Positions 23,282 to 32,579 of a DNA stretch of 51,000 nucleotides are shown one piece after another. The stretch's first letter is position 1; the number at the start of each line of letters is the position of its first letter. The position numbers were made by a program, and so were the translations under genes. Origin of the DNA: Actinomycetota bacterium (lineage in GTDB: Bacteria > Actinomycetota > Nitriliruptoria > Nitriliruptorales > Nitriliruptoraceae); the NCBI GenBank assembly GCA_017852335.1, contig JAFMLG010000002.1, positions 38,849 to 89,848 on the forward strand, given 5' to 3'. Below the pieces are notes generated by a model. That model did not search any database, was not told where the DNA came from, and saw only the letters and a list, made by a program, of their open reading frames with translations.

Positions 23282-24573
23282 CCGATGCGCTCCCGTCGGC
23301 CCAGGATCCCCTGGGGTCGGACCAGCAGGATGACGGCGAGGACCAGCAGGGCCCAGACGTACTTGATCTGACTCGAGAACCAGACGGTGCTGACCTCGCT
23401 GACGAGCCCGACGACGATCCCGCCGACCATCGCGCCGTACGCCGAGCCGAGCCCGCCGAGGATGACCCCGGCGAACATCAGCAGCAGCAGCCGGAAGCCC
23501 ATGAGGTAGTCGACCGACTCGATCAGGCCCAGGAACGTGCCGCCGATGCCCGTCAGGGCCCCGCCGAGGATCCAGACGGCGAGGATGACGCGCTGGACGT
23601 CGATCCCGGAGGACTCGGCGAGGTCGCGCTCGTCCGCGACGGCCCGCATCGCCTTCCCGAGCCGGGTGCGGTTCAGCAGCAGGCCGACGCCGGTGAGGAT
23701 GGCGAGCGACAGCCCCATCACGACGATCTCGGTCGGCTGCAGCCGGACCAGGCCGATCTCGAGCGCCGTCTGGAGGGTGTACTCGCCGTACGAGCTCCGC
23801 GACCCGCCGAAGAACAGCAGCGCGAGGTGCCGGAGCACGAACCCGAGCCCGATCGAGACGACGAGCATCGCGATCAGCCCCGTCTGACGGGCCCGGAGCG
23901 GCCGCCAGAGGAACCGGTCGAGGCCCCCCGAGAACGCCGCGCTGGTCAGGACCGCCAGCGGCACGGCGATCAGGAACCGCAGTCCCAGCGTCACGTTCAG
24001 GAAGAAGGTGAGGAACGCGCCGACGGTGACGAGGTCCCCGTGGGCGAAGTTCACGAGCCCGGTCGTCCCGAAGATCAGGGAGAGCCCGACGGCGGTCATC
24101 GCGATGATCAGGCCGAACTTCAGGCCGTTCACCGCGTTCTGGGCGAGCAGCCGACCGAAGGTCGGCCCCTGGTCGACGGGCTCGCCGAGCGCGAAGACCG
24201 CCGCGGAGCGGGCGTTCTCGAAGACGTTCACCGCGACCGTCGTGCGGTCGGGATCCCGGAGCGTCACCCCGTCGGGCAGCGAGGCGACGTCGAGCTCGAC
24301 GACGTACGCGCCCGGACCCGGCAGCCCGAGCTCCCACGCGCCGTCGGCGCCGCTGCGGACCTCGCCGACCGGGGTCCCGTCCTCGGCGGTCACGACGATC
24401 AGAACGCCCGCGACCGGCTCCCCGCCGTCGCTGAGCCGCCCGGCGATGGTCTCGCTCGACTGGGCCAGCGCCGCCACGGGGAGGAGCAGGGCCGCCAGCA
24501 GCCCGATCACCGCGCCGAGCCGGGCCCGGACGTCCGGGCGTGGCCGGGCAGGGGTCACCGACGGGTCCCGCAC
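23278..24573 (-). CDS. livH: ABC transporter permease LivH with extra N-terminal domain
   Basis: This 431-residue protein is about 130 residues longer than normal LivH (290-310). It starts with a signal-like segment (residues 18-38, ending ALAQS). A beta-rich domain (about 42-128) follows, with GRLSDGGEPVAGVLIVV, GADGAWELGLPGPGAYVVEL and DRTTVAVNVFEN. The pattern of alternating strands and the DG-AW-L turn is that of a carboxypeptidase-regulatory/SpaA-like fold. Residues 140-431 are a normal LivH permease (GTTGLVNFAHGDLVTVGAFL; MRAVADERDLAESSGIDVQR coupling loop; LLVRPQGILG end). GTG 24573 has GGGGGAG seven bases upstream. The extra domain would lie outside the membrane and could touch the binding protein (inference). 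First gene of the liv operon. Confidence 0.9.
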   Translation of the reverse strand: MRDPSVTPARPRPDVRARLGAVIGLLAALLLPVAALAQSSETIAGRLSDGGEPVAGVLIVVTAEDGTPVGEVRSGADGAWELGLPGPGAYVVELDVASLPDGVTLRDPDRTTVAVNVFENARSAAVFALGEPVDQGPTFGRLLAQNAVNGLKFGLIIAMTAVGLSLIFGTTGLVNFAHGDLVTVGAFLTFFLNVTLGLRFLIAVPLAVLTSAAFSGGLDRFLWRPLRARQTGLIAMLVVSIGLGFVLRHLALLFFGGSRSSYGEYTLQTALEIGLVRLQPTEIVVMGLSLAILTGVGLLLNRTRLGKAMRAVADERDLAESSGIDVQRVILAVWILGGALTGIGGTFLGLIESVDYLMGFRLLLLMFAGVILGGLGSAYGAMVGGIVVGLVSEVSTVWFSSQIKYVWALLVLAVILLVRPQGILGRRERIG

Positions 24574-24600
24574 ACGACGTCTCCCCCGTCGGACCGCCCG

Positions 24601-24606
24601 AGCATA
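24601..24606 (-). promoter_or_regulatory. -10 box of the liv operon
   Basis: On the minus strand TATGCT (24606-24601) lies 27 bases before GTG 24573 and just downstream of tRNA-Cys. No convincing -35 box. The liv operon could also be read through from the tRNA. Confidence 0.4.
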
Positions 24607-24641
24607 GGGGCCGGGCACGAGCGGGGGGACCCGTGCGCGGC

Positions 24642-24715
24642 TGGAGGCGGGGACGGGAATCGAACCCGTGATCGGGGATTTGCAGTCCCCTGCCTTACCA
24701 CTTGGCCACCCCGCC
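24642..24715 (-). tRNA. tRNA-Cys (anticodon GCA)
   Basis: The minus strand folds as a tRNA: acceptor GGCGGGG/CCCCGCC, D arm GCC/GGC, anticodon stem GGGGA/TCCCC with loop CTGCAAA (anticodon GCA, normal U33), T arm ACGGG/CCCGT with TTCGATT. Discriminator U73 is the identity base for Cys. CCA is encoded (24644-24642). It lies between rsgA and livH. Confidence 0.97.
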
Positions 24716-24743
24716 GGGTGCGGCGCGGAGGGTAGCCAGCACG

Positions 24744-25793
24744 TCACCCGGGCCCGTCGGGCACCGCGTCCTCCCCCTCGTCGACGTCGCCGCGGCCCTC
24801 GAGCGCGGCGGCCAGCCGCTCGAACGCGGCCCGGCGCGCGGGCGGGAGCACGGCGTCCGGCAGGCCGCAGCCCGGTTCGCCCGCGTGCCGGCAGTCGTCC
24901 AGCGCGCACCGCAGGTCAGCGAGCTCCGGGAAGCAGCGCGCGAGCCCGGCCCGGTCGAGCATCCCGAGCCCGAGCGAGCGCACGCCGGGGGTGTCGACGA
25001 GCGTGCCGCCACCCGGCAGCGGGAGCGCGCGGGCCGCGACCGTCGTGTGCCGACCGCCCCGGGCCCCCACGTCCCCCACGGCGCGGTCGGCCTCGGGGAC
25101 GACGGCGTTGACGAGGGAGGACTTCCCGACGCCCGAGTGCCCGGTCAGCACCGTCCAACCGGAGGCGATGCGCGCGCGCAGCTCGTCCAGCCCCGCCCCG
25201 GTCACGACCGAGGTGGGGAGGACCTCGTCGACGGCCCCCTCGTAGGGGGCGAGCGCCGCGGCGAGGTCCGCCGCGGTCGGGCCGTCCGGCGCGTCGACGA
25301 GGTCGGCCTTCGTCACGACGAGCAGGACGCGGAGTCCCCCGTCGACCGCGGCGACGATGGCACGGTCCGCGAAGCGCAGGCCGGCCGCGAGGTTGTCGGC
25401 CCCGACGACGACGGCGACGCGGTCGACGTTCGCGGCCACGACCCGCTCGCGGTGGTCGAGGTCGTCCGCCGTCCGGCGCAGCACGGTCGCCCGCGGGAGG
25501 CGCTCGACGAGGCGGGCGGCGCCGCGATCGCGGTCGCCGCTGACCCGGACGCGGTCCCCGACCGCGACCCGGGCGCCGCGGAGCGCACCGCCGTACCGCG
25601 CGGGGAACGGGACGCCGGGCGCGTCCTCGGCGACGACCGTCGCCCGCCCGCGGTCGAGCGCCACCACCCGCGCGGTCGCGGCCCGGCTCCGGGCGGCCCG
25701 GGCGGCGGCCGACGGCTCGGGCCGGCCCCGCGGACCGCGCGGGTCGTCCTCGTCCCAGGCGTCGGCGATGGCGTCGGCGTCGATGCGGGGCAT
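24744..25793 (-). CDS. rsgA: Ribosome small-subunit-dependent GTPase RsgA
   Basis: This 349-residue GTPase helps maturation of the 30S subunit. The N-terminal OB-fold region covers about 40-110. The circularly permuted GTPase follows: NVDRVAVVVGAD, TKADL (G4) first, then GHSGVGKSSLVNAV (G1), RHTT (G2) and DTPGVRSLG (G3). The C-terminal zinc domain has CFPELADLRCALDDCRHAGE followed by PGCG, with the Cys/His ligands expected. ATG 25793 gives MPRIDADAIADAWDEDD, and AGGA lies upstream; an in-frame ATG 27 bases earlier is less likely. It is divergent from acs. Also named YjeQ. Confidence 0.95.
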   Translation of the reverse strand: MPRIDADAIADAWDEDDPRGPRGRPEPSAAARAARSRAATARVVALDRGRATVVAEDAPGVPFPARYGGALRGARVAVGDRVRVSGDRDRGAARLVERLPRATVLRRTADDLDHRERVVAANVDRVAVVVGADNLAAGLRFADRAIVAAVDGGLRVLLVVTKADLVDAPDGPTAADLAAALAPYEGAVDEVLPTSVVTGAGLDELRARIASGWTVLTGHSGVGKSSLVNAVVPEADRAVGDVGARGGRHTTVAARALPLPGGGTLVDTPGVRSLGLGMLDRAGLARCFPELADLRCALDDCRHAGEPGCGLPDAVLPPARRAAFERLAAALEGRGDVDEGEDAVPDGPG

Positions 25794-25837
25794 GGGCGCA
25801 TCCTGCCATCCCCGGCCCATGCGCGCCCGGTCCGGAT

Positions 25838-25843
25838 TAGCCT
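25838..25843 (+). promoter_or_regulatory. -10 box for acs
   Basis: TAGCCT lies 52 bases before the acs GTG. The 10-mer TAGCCTCGAC is identical to the one at 45992 before the photolyase-like gene. No clear -35 box. Confidence 0.4.
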
Positions 25844-25894
25844 CGACCGCGGGAGGGTGGCGTCGGGGGACGCCGCCGCGCCGGGAGGGACGCC

Positions 25895-27850
25895 GTGGCG
25901 GACGCGATCGAGGGCCTGCTCGAGGAGGACCGGCGGTTCCCGCCCCCCGACGGCTGGGTCAGTCGGACCGGCGTGACCGACGAGGGGCTCCGCGAGCGCG
26001 CCGCGGACGACCCCGAGGGGTACTGGGCCGGTGAGGCCGGCCGCCTCGACTGGATGCGGCCGTTCACCGAGGTCCTGGCCTGGGACGCCCCCCACGCGCG
26101 GTGGTTCGCGGACGGGACCCTGAACGCCAGCGCGAACTGCCTCGACCGTCACGTGGCCGCCGGCCTCGGGGATCGCGTCGCGTACCACTGGGAGGGCGAG
26201 CCCGGCGACACGCGCACCCTGACCTACGCGGACCTCCTGGCCGAGGTCGGCCGGACCGCGAACGCGCTGCGCGCGCTCGGCGTGCGCCGCGGGGACCGCG
26301 TCGCCGTCTACCTCCCGATGATCCCCGAGCTGCCGATCGTGATGCTGGCCTGCGCCCGCATCGGGGCGGCCCACTCGGTCGTGTTCGGCGGGTTCAGCGC
26401 GGCCGCGCTGCGCCAGCGCATCGAGGACGCGACCTGCCGGGTGCTCGTGACGGCCGACGGCGCGCACCGCCGCGGCGACACGTTCCCGCTGAAGGAGCAG
26501 GCGGACCTCGCCGTCGACGGTGACACGCCGGTCGAGCGGGTGCTCGTCGTGCGCCGGACCGGTCAGGAGGTCGCGATGCGCGACGGCCGCGACGTCTGGT
26601 GGCACGACCTCGTCCCGACCCAGGACGCCGCCTGCGCCCCCGAGGAGATGGGGGCCGAGGACCTGCTGTTCCTGCTCTACACGTCGGGCACGACCGGCCG
26701 CCCGAAGGGGATCATGCACACGACCGGCGGGTACCTGACGCAGGCCGCCTCGACCCACCGTCTGGTGTTCGACCTCGACCCCGCGCACGACGTGTACTGG
26801 TGCGCGGCCGACATCGGGTGGGTGACCGGGCACTCGTACATCGTGTACGGGCCGCTCGCGAACGGCGCGACGTCGGTGCTGTACGAGGGGACGCCGAACT
26901 TCCCGCGCGAGGACCGGCTGTGGTCGATCGTGGCCCGGTACGGCGTGACGCAGCTGTACACCGCGCCGACCGCGATCCGCGCCTTCATGAAGTGGGGCCG
27001 CGAGCATCCCGACGGGCACGACCTCTCGACGCTGCGCGTGCTCGGCAGCGTCGGCGAGCCGATCAACCCCGAGGCCTGGATGTGGTACCGGGAGGTCATC
27101 GGCGGCGGGCGCGCGCCGGTCGTCGACACGTGGTGGCAGACCGAGACCGGTGGGATGATGGTCGCGCCGATCCCGGGCGGGACGGTGACCAAGCCCGGCT
27201 CGGCGACGTTCCCGCTGCCCGGCGTCTCGATCGACGTGGTCGACGAGGCCGGCGACCCCGTCGGCGTCCCCGGGGGCGGGTACCTCGTGATCGACCGGCC
27301 CTGGCCGGGGATGCTCCGCGGCATCTGGGGGGACGAGGAGCGGTTCGTCGAGACCTACTGGTCGCGGTTCCCCGGCCGGTACTTCGCGGGGGACGGCGCG
27401 AAGCGCGACGCCGACGGGTACCTCTGGCTCCTCGGCCGGGTCGACGACGTGATGAACGTCTCGGGCCACCGGCTCTCGACGACCGAGATCGAGTCGGCGC
27501 TGGTCAGCCACCCGAAGGTCGCCGAGGCCGCCGTGATCGGCCGGGCCGATCCGCAGACCGGACAGGCGGTCGCGGCGTTCGTGACGGTCCGCGGCGGCGT
27601 CGAGGCCGACGACGCGCTGGCCCGCGAGCTGAGGGAGCACGTCGCGACGATGATCTCACCGATCGCGAAGCCGGCCTCGCTGCTGTTCACCGCCGACCTC
27701 CCGAAGACCCGGTCCGGGAAGATCATGCGCCGCCTGCTCCGCGACATCGCCGAGGACAAGCAGCTCGGCGACACGACGACCCTGGCCGACGCCGGCGTGG
27801 TCGACGCGATCAAGGGCCGGTACCTCGCGGAGGCCTCCCCCGAGGAGTGA
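25895..27850 (+). CDS. acs: Acetyl-CoA synthetase (AMP-forming)
   Basis: This 651-residue enzyme makes acetyl-CoA from acetate, ATP and CoA through acetyl-AMP, in the cytoplasm. Motifs are LLYTSGTTGRPKGIMHTTGG (AMP-binding), DVYWCAADIGWVTGHSYIVY, VDTWWQTETGG (Trp of the acetate pocket) and DVMNVSGHRLSTTEIE. The C-terminal PKTRSGKIMRRLL carries the lysine that is the acetylation control site in Acs enzymes. Length matches the family (about 650). Start GTG 25895 has GGGAGGG seven bases upstream. A hairpin follows at 27856-27873. It is monocistronic, divergent from rsgA. Confidence 0.96.
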   Translation: MADAIEGLLEEDRRFPPPDGWVSRTGVTDEGLRERAADDPEGYWAGEAGRLDWMRPFTEVLAWDAPHARWFADGTLNASANCLDRHVAAGLGDRVAYHWEGEPGDTRTLTYADLLAEVGRTANALRALGVRRGDRVAVYLPMIPELPIVMLACARIGAAHSVVFGGFSAAALRQRIEDATCRVLVTADGAHRRGDTFPLKEQADLAVDGDTPVERVLVVRRTGQEVAMRDGRDVWWHDLVPTQDAACAPEEMGAEDLLFLLYTSGTTGRPKGIMHTTGGYLTQAASTHRLVFDLDPAHDVYWCAADIGWVTGHSYIVYGPLANGATSVLYEGTPNFPREDRLWSIVARYGVTQLYTAPTAIRAFMKWGREHPDGHDLSTLRVLGSVGEPINPEAWMWYREVIGGGRAPVVDTWWQTETGGMMVAPIPGGTVTKPGSATFPLPGVSIDVVDEAGDPVGVPGGGYLVIDRPWPGMLRGIWGDEERFVETYWSRFPGRYFAGDGAKRDADGYLWLLGRVDDVMNVSGHRLSTTEIESALVSHPKVAEAAVIGRADPQTGQAVAAFVTVRGGVEADDALARELREHVATMISPIAKPASLLFTADLPKTRSGKIMRRLLRDIAEDKQLGDTTTLADAGVVDAIKGRYLAEASPEE

Positions 27851-27855
27851 TCCTC

Positions 27856-27873
27856 GGCGGGTCCCGACCCGCC
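27856..27873 (+). terminator. Terminator hairpin after acs
   Basis: GGCGGGTC (27856-27863) pairs with GACCCGCC (27866-27873); the tight loop would open a base pair or two. Flanking CCTC and GAGG could extend the stem with a bulge. No T run follows. Confidence 0.4.
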
Positions 27874-27901
27874 CCCGAGGGGGTGGCGGACCCCGCACGG
27901 A

Positions 27902-27907
27902 TACCCT
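27902..27907 (+). promoter_or_regulatory. -10 box of the mrp operon
   Basis: TACCCT lies 48 bases before the mrpA GTG, in the only gap between acs and mrp. No clear -35 box. Confidence 0.35.
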
Positions 27908-27955
27908 CCCCCACCGCGTCGCCGTCCCCGGCGCCGCGTCCGGAGGGCTCCCGCC

Positions 27956-30787
27956 GTGCTGCTGCCGCTCGCGGTGGCCGCGCCGCTCGTCGCCGCGGCG
28001 CTGCTGCCCCTGCTCGGGCGTCGGTTCGGCCGTGACGTGGCCCTGCCGGCCGCCGCGGTGCTCGCGGCCGTGGCCGTCGGGCTCGGTCGGCGGGTCCCGG
28101 CGGTCCTCGACGGTGCGACCGCGACCTGGACGCGGCCCTGGCTGCCGGGGACCGGGGTGGAGGCGGCCCTCCGCCTCGACGGGCTCGCCCTGCTGTTCGC
28201 GCTGGTCGTCACGGTCGTCGGCGTGCTCGTCATGCTGTACGCGCGGTGGTACTTCGCGGCGGACGACCCCGCCGCGGTCCGCACGGTCGCCCTGCTGACG
28301 CTGTTCGCCGGCGCCATGCTCGGCGTGGTCCTCGCCGACGACGTGATCCTGCTGTTCGCCGCGTGGGAGCTGACCAGCATCACGAGCTTCTTCCTGATCG
28401 GCGGCGACGGGACGAAGGGGGCGAGCGGCGCCCGCCGTGCGCTGCTCGTGACCGCGCTGGGCGGGCTGGCGCTCCTGGGGGCCGCCGTCCTCCTCGCCCA
28501 GGCCGCCGGGACCACGTCGCTCGCGGGTGTCCTGGCCGCCGGCCCCGAGGTCCGCGCGGCCGGCACCGCCACGGCCGCCGTCGCCCTCGTCGTCCTCGCC
28601 GCCGCCACGAAGTCCGCCCAGGTGCCGTTCCAGTTCTGGCTGCCGGGGGCGATGGTGGCCCCGACGCCCGTCTCGACGTACCTCCACGCCGCCACGATGG
28701 TGAAGGCCGGCGTCTACCTCGTCCTCCGGCTGGCCCCGGCGTTCCAGGGGCTGGCCGTCTGGCACGGGACGCTGGTCCTGCTCGGCGGGACGACCGCGGT
28801 CCTCGGGGCCTGGGTCGCCGTGACGCGCCGGGACCTGAAGGCGCTGATGGCGTACTCCACGGTCAGCCAGCTCGGGCTCCTCGTCGCCCTGGTCGGGCTG
28901 GGCACGCCGCTCGCGCTCGGGACCGCCGGGCTGCACGTGCTGGCCCACGCGCTGTTCAAGGCCGCGCTGTTCATGACCGTCGGCGTCGTGGACCACGCCA
29001 CGGGGACGCGCGACCTCGACCGGCTGGGCGGCCTCGGACGGGCGCTGCCCGGGACGGCCGTCGCGGCGACGCTGGCCGCGGCCGGGATGGCCGGGGTCCC
29101 ACCGCTGCTGGGGTTCGTGACGAAGGAGGAGGCCCTCGCGGCGTTCCTGAAGGGCGCCGGCACCTACGGCGCGCCGGCCTGGACCGGGGACGTCGGCCTC
29201 GCGCTGATCGTCGTGGCCAGCGTCGGGACCGTGGCGTACTCGCTGCGGTTCGTGCTGGGGACGTTCGCCGGACCGCTGCGGACCCCGGTGCACCACCGGC
29301 CGGGCGGCGGCCTCGAGGCGCCGGCCGTGGCGCTGGCGGCCGCCTCCCTCGTCGCCGGCGTCCTCGTCGGGACCCTCACGCCGGTCCTCGACCTCCTCGG
29401 CCGCGACCTCGGCGGCGGTGCGCCCGGCGTCGAGCTGAAGCTCTGGCACGGCGTGACGCCGCTGCTGCTGACCACGCTCGGGGTGCTCGCGGCCGGACTG
29501 GCCGTCGAGCTCGGCCGCGGCCGGCTGGTCGGGGTGCTGCGGGCCGGCCGGCTCCCCGACGGCGCCGCCGCGTTCGACGCGACGTACGACGGGACCCTGC
29601 GGCTGGGCGGCCGCGTCCGCGCCATCTCCGAGCTCCACGGCCTCCCGGCGTTCCTCGGACCGCCGCTGGTCGTCGCGGTCGGGCTGCTGCTCGTCGGGCT
29701 GGTCACCGTCGCGCCGACCGGTACGCCGCCGGACGGTCAGGCGCTCGACTGGGTGCTCGTCGCCCTGCTCGCCATCGGCGTCCTCGGGGTGACGCAGTCG
29801 CGGTCGCGGATCGGCGCCGTCGCCGGCCTCAGCCTGGTCGGGTTCCTCGTCGCCGGCTGGTTCGTCCTCCACGGCGCCCCCGACCTCGCGCTGACGCAGC
29901 TGCTGGTCGAGGCGCTGACCGTCGCGCTGGTCGTGGTCGTGTTCCGTCGGCTGCCCGACACGTTCGCCGCCGGCGCGCGGCTCCGGCGCGGCACGGCCGC
30001 CGCGGCCGCGGCCGCCCTCGGGCTCGGGCTCGGCGGCGTGACCTGGCTGGCCGTCGGCCGGACGGGTCGCAGCGCCGTCGGGGACCGGTACCTGGCCCGC
30101 GCGGAGGAGCTGACCGGCGGCCGCAACGTCGTCAACACCATCCTCGTCGACTTCCGCGCGCTGGACACCCTCGGCGAGATCGCCGTCCTCGCGGTCGCGG
30201 CCGCCGGCATCTTCGCCCTGATCCGGACCCCGGCGGAGCGACCGCTCGGACCCCCGCGGGCGCTCCCCCTCGACCGGGGCGGCGACCCGCGGTGGCGGGG
30301 CTCCGGCGGCATCGAGGGTCCGATCCTCCGGCTGATGACCGAGCTGGTCGCACCCGTGCTGCTCGTCGTGGCCGGCTGGCTGCTCTGGCGCGGTCACCAG
30401 GACGTCGGGGGCGGCTTCATCGGCGGGCTGGCCGCCGGCGCGGCCGCCGTGCTTCTGTACCTCAGCCAGGGCCACGAACGCCTCTGGGGCTCGCGGTGGT
30501 TCCGGACGCTGCCGCTGACCGGCGCGGGCCTGGGCGTCGCGCTGGCCCACGCCCTCTCCGGCCCCCTGACGGGCGGCGCCTTCCTGCCCGGCGGGAAGCT
30601 GACCGTCCTGGGCGTCACCGTCGCGCGGTCGCTCGTGTTCGACGTCGGGGTGTTCGTCGTCGTCGTCGGCATGGTCATCGGGATCCTGCGCCACCTCGGA
30701 CAGGGGCTCCCCGAGGACGAGCCGGCGGCGGACCGCGGCGGGCCCGACGACCGGGACCCGGCCGGCGACGCGGGGGTCCGGGCATGA
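27956..30787 (+). CDS. mrpA: Na+/H+ antiporter subunit MrpA fused to MrpB
   Basis: This 943-residue membrane protein forms the large subunit of the multi-subunit Mrp cation/proton antiporter. The first ~500 residues are NuoL/ND5-like (WELTSITSFFLIGGDG, KSAQVPFQFWLPGAM, TPVSTYLHAATMVKAGVYL, LHVLAHALFKAALFMTVG). The MrpA-specific region has APDLALTQLLVEALTVALVV and VNTILVDFRALDTLGEIAVL. The last ~150 residues are MrpB-like (LLWRGHQDVGGGFIGGLAAG). No stop separates them, so MrpA and MrpB are one protein, as in other actinobacteria. The operon continues mrpC-D-E-F-G, each start overlapping or touching the last stop. GTG 27956 has GGAGGG upstream. The complex expels Na+ and helps pH control. Confidence 0.95.
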   Translation: MLLPLAVAAPLVAAALLPLLGRRFGRDVALPAAAVLAAVAVGLGRRVPAVLDGATATWTRPWLPGTGVEAALRLDGLALLFALVVTVVGVLVMLYARWYFAADDPAAVRTVALLTLFAGAMLGVVLADDVILLFAAWELTSITSFFLIGGDGTKGASGARRALLVTALGGLALLGAAVLLAQAAGTTSLAGVLAAGPEVRAAGTATAAVALVVLAAATKSAQVPFQFWLPGAMVAPTPVSTYLHAATMVKAGVYLVLRLAPAFQGLAVWHGTLVLLGGTTAVLGAWVAVTRRDLKALMAYSTVSQLGLLVALVGLGTPLALGTAGLHVLAHALFKAALFMTVGVVDHATGTRDLDRLGGLGRALPGTAVAATLAAAGMAGVPPLLGFVTKEEALAAFLKGAGTYGAPAWTGDVGLALIVVASVGTVAYSLRFVLGTFAGPLRTPVHHRPGGGLEAPAVALAAASLVAGVLVGTLTPVLDLLGRDLGGGAPGVELKLWHGVTPLLLTTLGVLAAGLAVELGRGRLVGVLRAGRLPDGAAAFDATYDGTLRLGGRVRAISELHGLPAFLGPPLVVAVGLLLVGLVTVAPTGTPPDGQALDWVLVALLAIGVLGVTQSRSRIGAVAGLSLVGFLVAGWFVLHGAPDLALTQLLVEALTVALVVVVFRRLPDTFAAGARLRRGTAAAAAAALGLGLGGVTWLAVGRTGRSAVGDRYLARAEELTGGRNVVNTILVDFRALDTLGEIAVLAVAAAGIFALIRTPAERPLGPPRALPLDRGGDPRWRGSGGIEGPILRLMTELVAPVLLVVAGWLLWRGHQDVGGGFIGGLAAGAAAVLLYLSQGHERLWGSRWFRTLPLTGAGLGVALAHALSGPLTGGAFLPGGKLTVLGVTVARSLVFDVGVFVVVVGMVIGILRHLGQGLPEDEPAADRGGPDDRDPAGDAGVRA

Positions 30788-31107
30788 GCGCCGCGGTGGT
30801 CGTCGGACTCCTCGCCGCCGGCGGGACGTACCTCGTCCTGCAGCGCGGCGTGGTCCGGGTCGCGCTGGGGTTCACGCTGCTCGGCCACGCGGCGACCACG
30901 CTGCTCATCGCGGCCGGCGGGGCCGACGCCCGCGGCGTGCCGTTCGCCGGGGCCGGCCCCGGGGCCGCCGACCCGCTCCCCCAGGCGTTCGCGCTGACCG
31001 CGATCGTGATCTCGCTGGGACTGACCGCGTTCCTGCTCGCGCTCGCCTTCCGGAGCCGCGACGTGCACGGCAGCGACGACCTCGAGACCACCGAGGGCGA
31101 ACGATGA
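30784..31107 (+). CDS. mrpC: Na+/H+ antiporter subunit MrpC
   Basis: This 107-residue NuoK-like protein has three membrane segments: the first about 5-18, the second about 26-44 (ALGFTLLGHAATTLLIAAGG) and the third about 67-88 (PLPQAFALTAIVISLGLTAF). PQAFALTAIVI is the MrpC/NuoK landmark. ATG 30784 overlaps the mrpA stop by four bases (ATGA). The tail of about 20 residues is charged. It is part of the Mrp complex. Confidence 0.94.
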   Translation: MSAAVVVGLLAAGGTYLVLQRGVVRVALGFTLLGHAATTLLIAAGGADARGVPFAGAGPGAADPLPQAFALTAIVISLGLTAFLLALAFRSRDVHGSDDLETTEGER

Positions 31108-32579
31108 GCGGCCTGATCCCCCTCGCCTTCGCCTTCCCACTGACCGCTGGCGCCCTCGGGACGCTGCTGCGGGGCCGGCGGGCCGCACAGCGCCTCCTGA
31201 CCGTCGCGGCGGCGCTGGTCGTGCTGGCCCTCGGGGTCGTCCTCCTCGCGGAGGTCCGGACCGGCGGCGTCGTGACGGACGACGTCGGGGCGTGGCCGGA
31301 CGGGCTCGCGATCGTCCTCGCCGTCGACCCCCTCGCGGCGCTGATGCTCTGCGTCACCGCCGGGGCGACGCTGGTCGCGCTCACCGTCGCCTGGGCCCGG
31401 GGCGAGGACGACCACCCGCTGTTCCACCCGCTCGTCGCGTCGCTGCTCGCCGGCGTCGCGCTCGCGCTCGTGACCGCCGACCTGTTCAACCTGTTCGTCG
31501 CGTTCGAGGTCATGCTGATCGCGTCGTACGTGCTGCTCGCGCTCCGCGGCGGACGCGACCAGGTCCGGGCCGGCGTCGTGTACGTCGGCACGAACCTCCT
31601 GGCCTCGGCGCTGTTCCTGCTCGGCGTGGGCCTCGTCTACGGCGCCACCGGCACCGTGAACCTGGCAAGGCTGGCCACGGCCGTCCCCGGCGACCCGGCG
31701 GCGCTGGCCGGCCTCTCGCTGCTGCTCGTCGCCGTCGCCGCGAAGGCCGGACTGGTCCCGCTGCACGGCTGGCTGCCCCGCGCCTACGTCCACGCCGGGC
31801 CGGCCGTGACCGTGCTGTTCTCGGGCCTGCTGACGAAGGTCGGCGTGTACGTCCTGTACCGCCTGACGTCGCTGATCCTCGTCGACGTGACCGGCCTGGC
31901 GCCGTGGCTCGTCGCGGTCGCGGCCGTCACCATGGTCGTCGGCGTGGTCGGGGCGGTCGGCGGGAAGGACATGCGCGGCATCCTGACCTTCCACATGGTC
32001 AGCCAGGTCGGGTACCTCGTCCTGCCGCTCGGACTGATGACGGTGGACGCCGTCGCCGCCGGCGTCCTCTACCTCGTCCAGTACGTCGCGGTGAAGGCGG
32101 CGCTGCTCGCCGTCGCGGCCGCGACCCGGTCGCTCGAGGGCAGCGACCGCCTCGCCGACCTCGGCGGGCTGCTGCGCACCCGGCCGGCGCTCGGGATCGC
32201 GTTCCTCCTCCCGGCGCTGGCCCTCGCGGGGCTGCCGCCGACGTCCGGCTTCGTCGGGAAGTACCTGCTGATCGACGCGGCGTTCGCCGCGGGCTCGTGG
32301 TGGGGCGGAGCGGTCATGCTCGGCGTCAGCCTGCTGACGCTGCTCTCCATGATCAAGATCCTGACCGGGGCGTTCTGGGGCGAGCGCCCCGAGCGACCCG
32401 ACCCCGGGCACGTGCTGACCGCGACCCGACGCCGCGTGCTGGTCGGCGTCCCCCTGGCCATCGGGGTCGCCGCGGTGCTGCTCGGCCCGGCCGCGGCCCC
32501 GCTCCTCGAACTCGCGCGGGACGTCGCGACGGGCCTGGTCGACCCGTCCGGGTACCTGACCGCGGTGGTGCGACCGTGA
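31104..32579 (+). CDS. mrpD: Na+/H+ antiporter subunit MrpD
   Basis: This 491-residue NuoM/NuoN-like proton channel subunit has about 14 hydrophobic segments. The family lysine and histidine segments include AAKAGLVPLHGWLPRAYVHA, GPAVTVLFSGLLTKVGVYVL and GILTFHMVSQVGYLVLPLG. LPPTSGFVGKYLLIDAAF follows. ATG 31104 overlaps the mrpC stop (ATGA). With MrpA it forms the ion paths of the antiporter. Confidence 0.95.
   Translation: MSGLIPLAFAFPLTAGALGTLLRGRRAAQRLLTVAAALVVLALGVVLLAEVRTGGVVTDDVGAWPDGLAIVLAVDPLAALMLCVTAGATLVALTVAWARGEDDHPLFHPLVASLLAGVALALVTADLFNLFVAFEVMLIASYVLLALRGGRDQVRAGVVYVGTNLLASALFLLGVGLVYGATGTVNLARLATAVPGDPAALAGLSLLLVAVAAKAGLVPLHGWLPRAYVHAGPAVTVLFSGLLTKVGVYVLYRLTSLILVDVTGLAPWLVAVAAVTMVVGVVGAVGGKDMRGILTFHMVSQVGYLVLPLGLMTVDAVAAGVLYLVQYVAVKAALLAVAAATRSLEGSDRLADLGGLLRTRPALGIAFLLPALALAGLPPTSGFVGKYLLIDAAFAAGSWWGGAVMLGVSLLTLLSMIKILTGAFWGERPERPDPGHVLTATRRRVLVGVPLAIGVAAVLLGPAAAPLLELARDVATGLVDPSGYLTAVVRP

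Noticed and set aside
27656-30694. A 1012-codon open frame antisense to acs and mrpA
   Set aside because: At this GC content stop codons are rare in every frame; its product is repetitive Arg/Gly/Pro/Asp sequence with no domain, and the sense strand has clear Acs and MrpA motifs.
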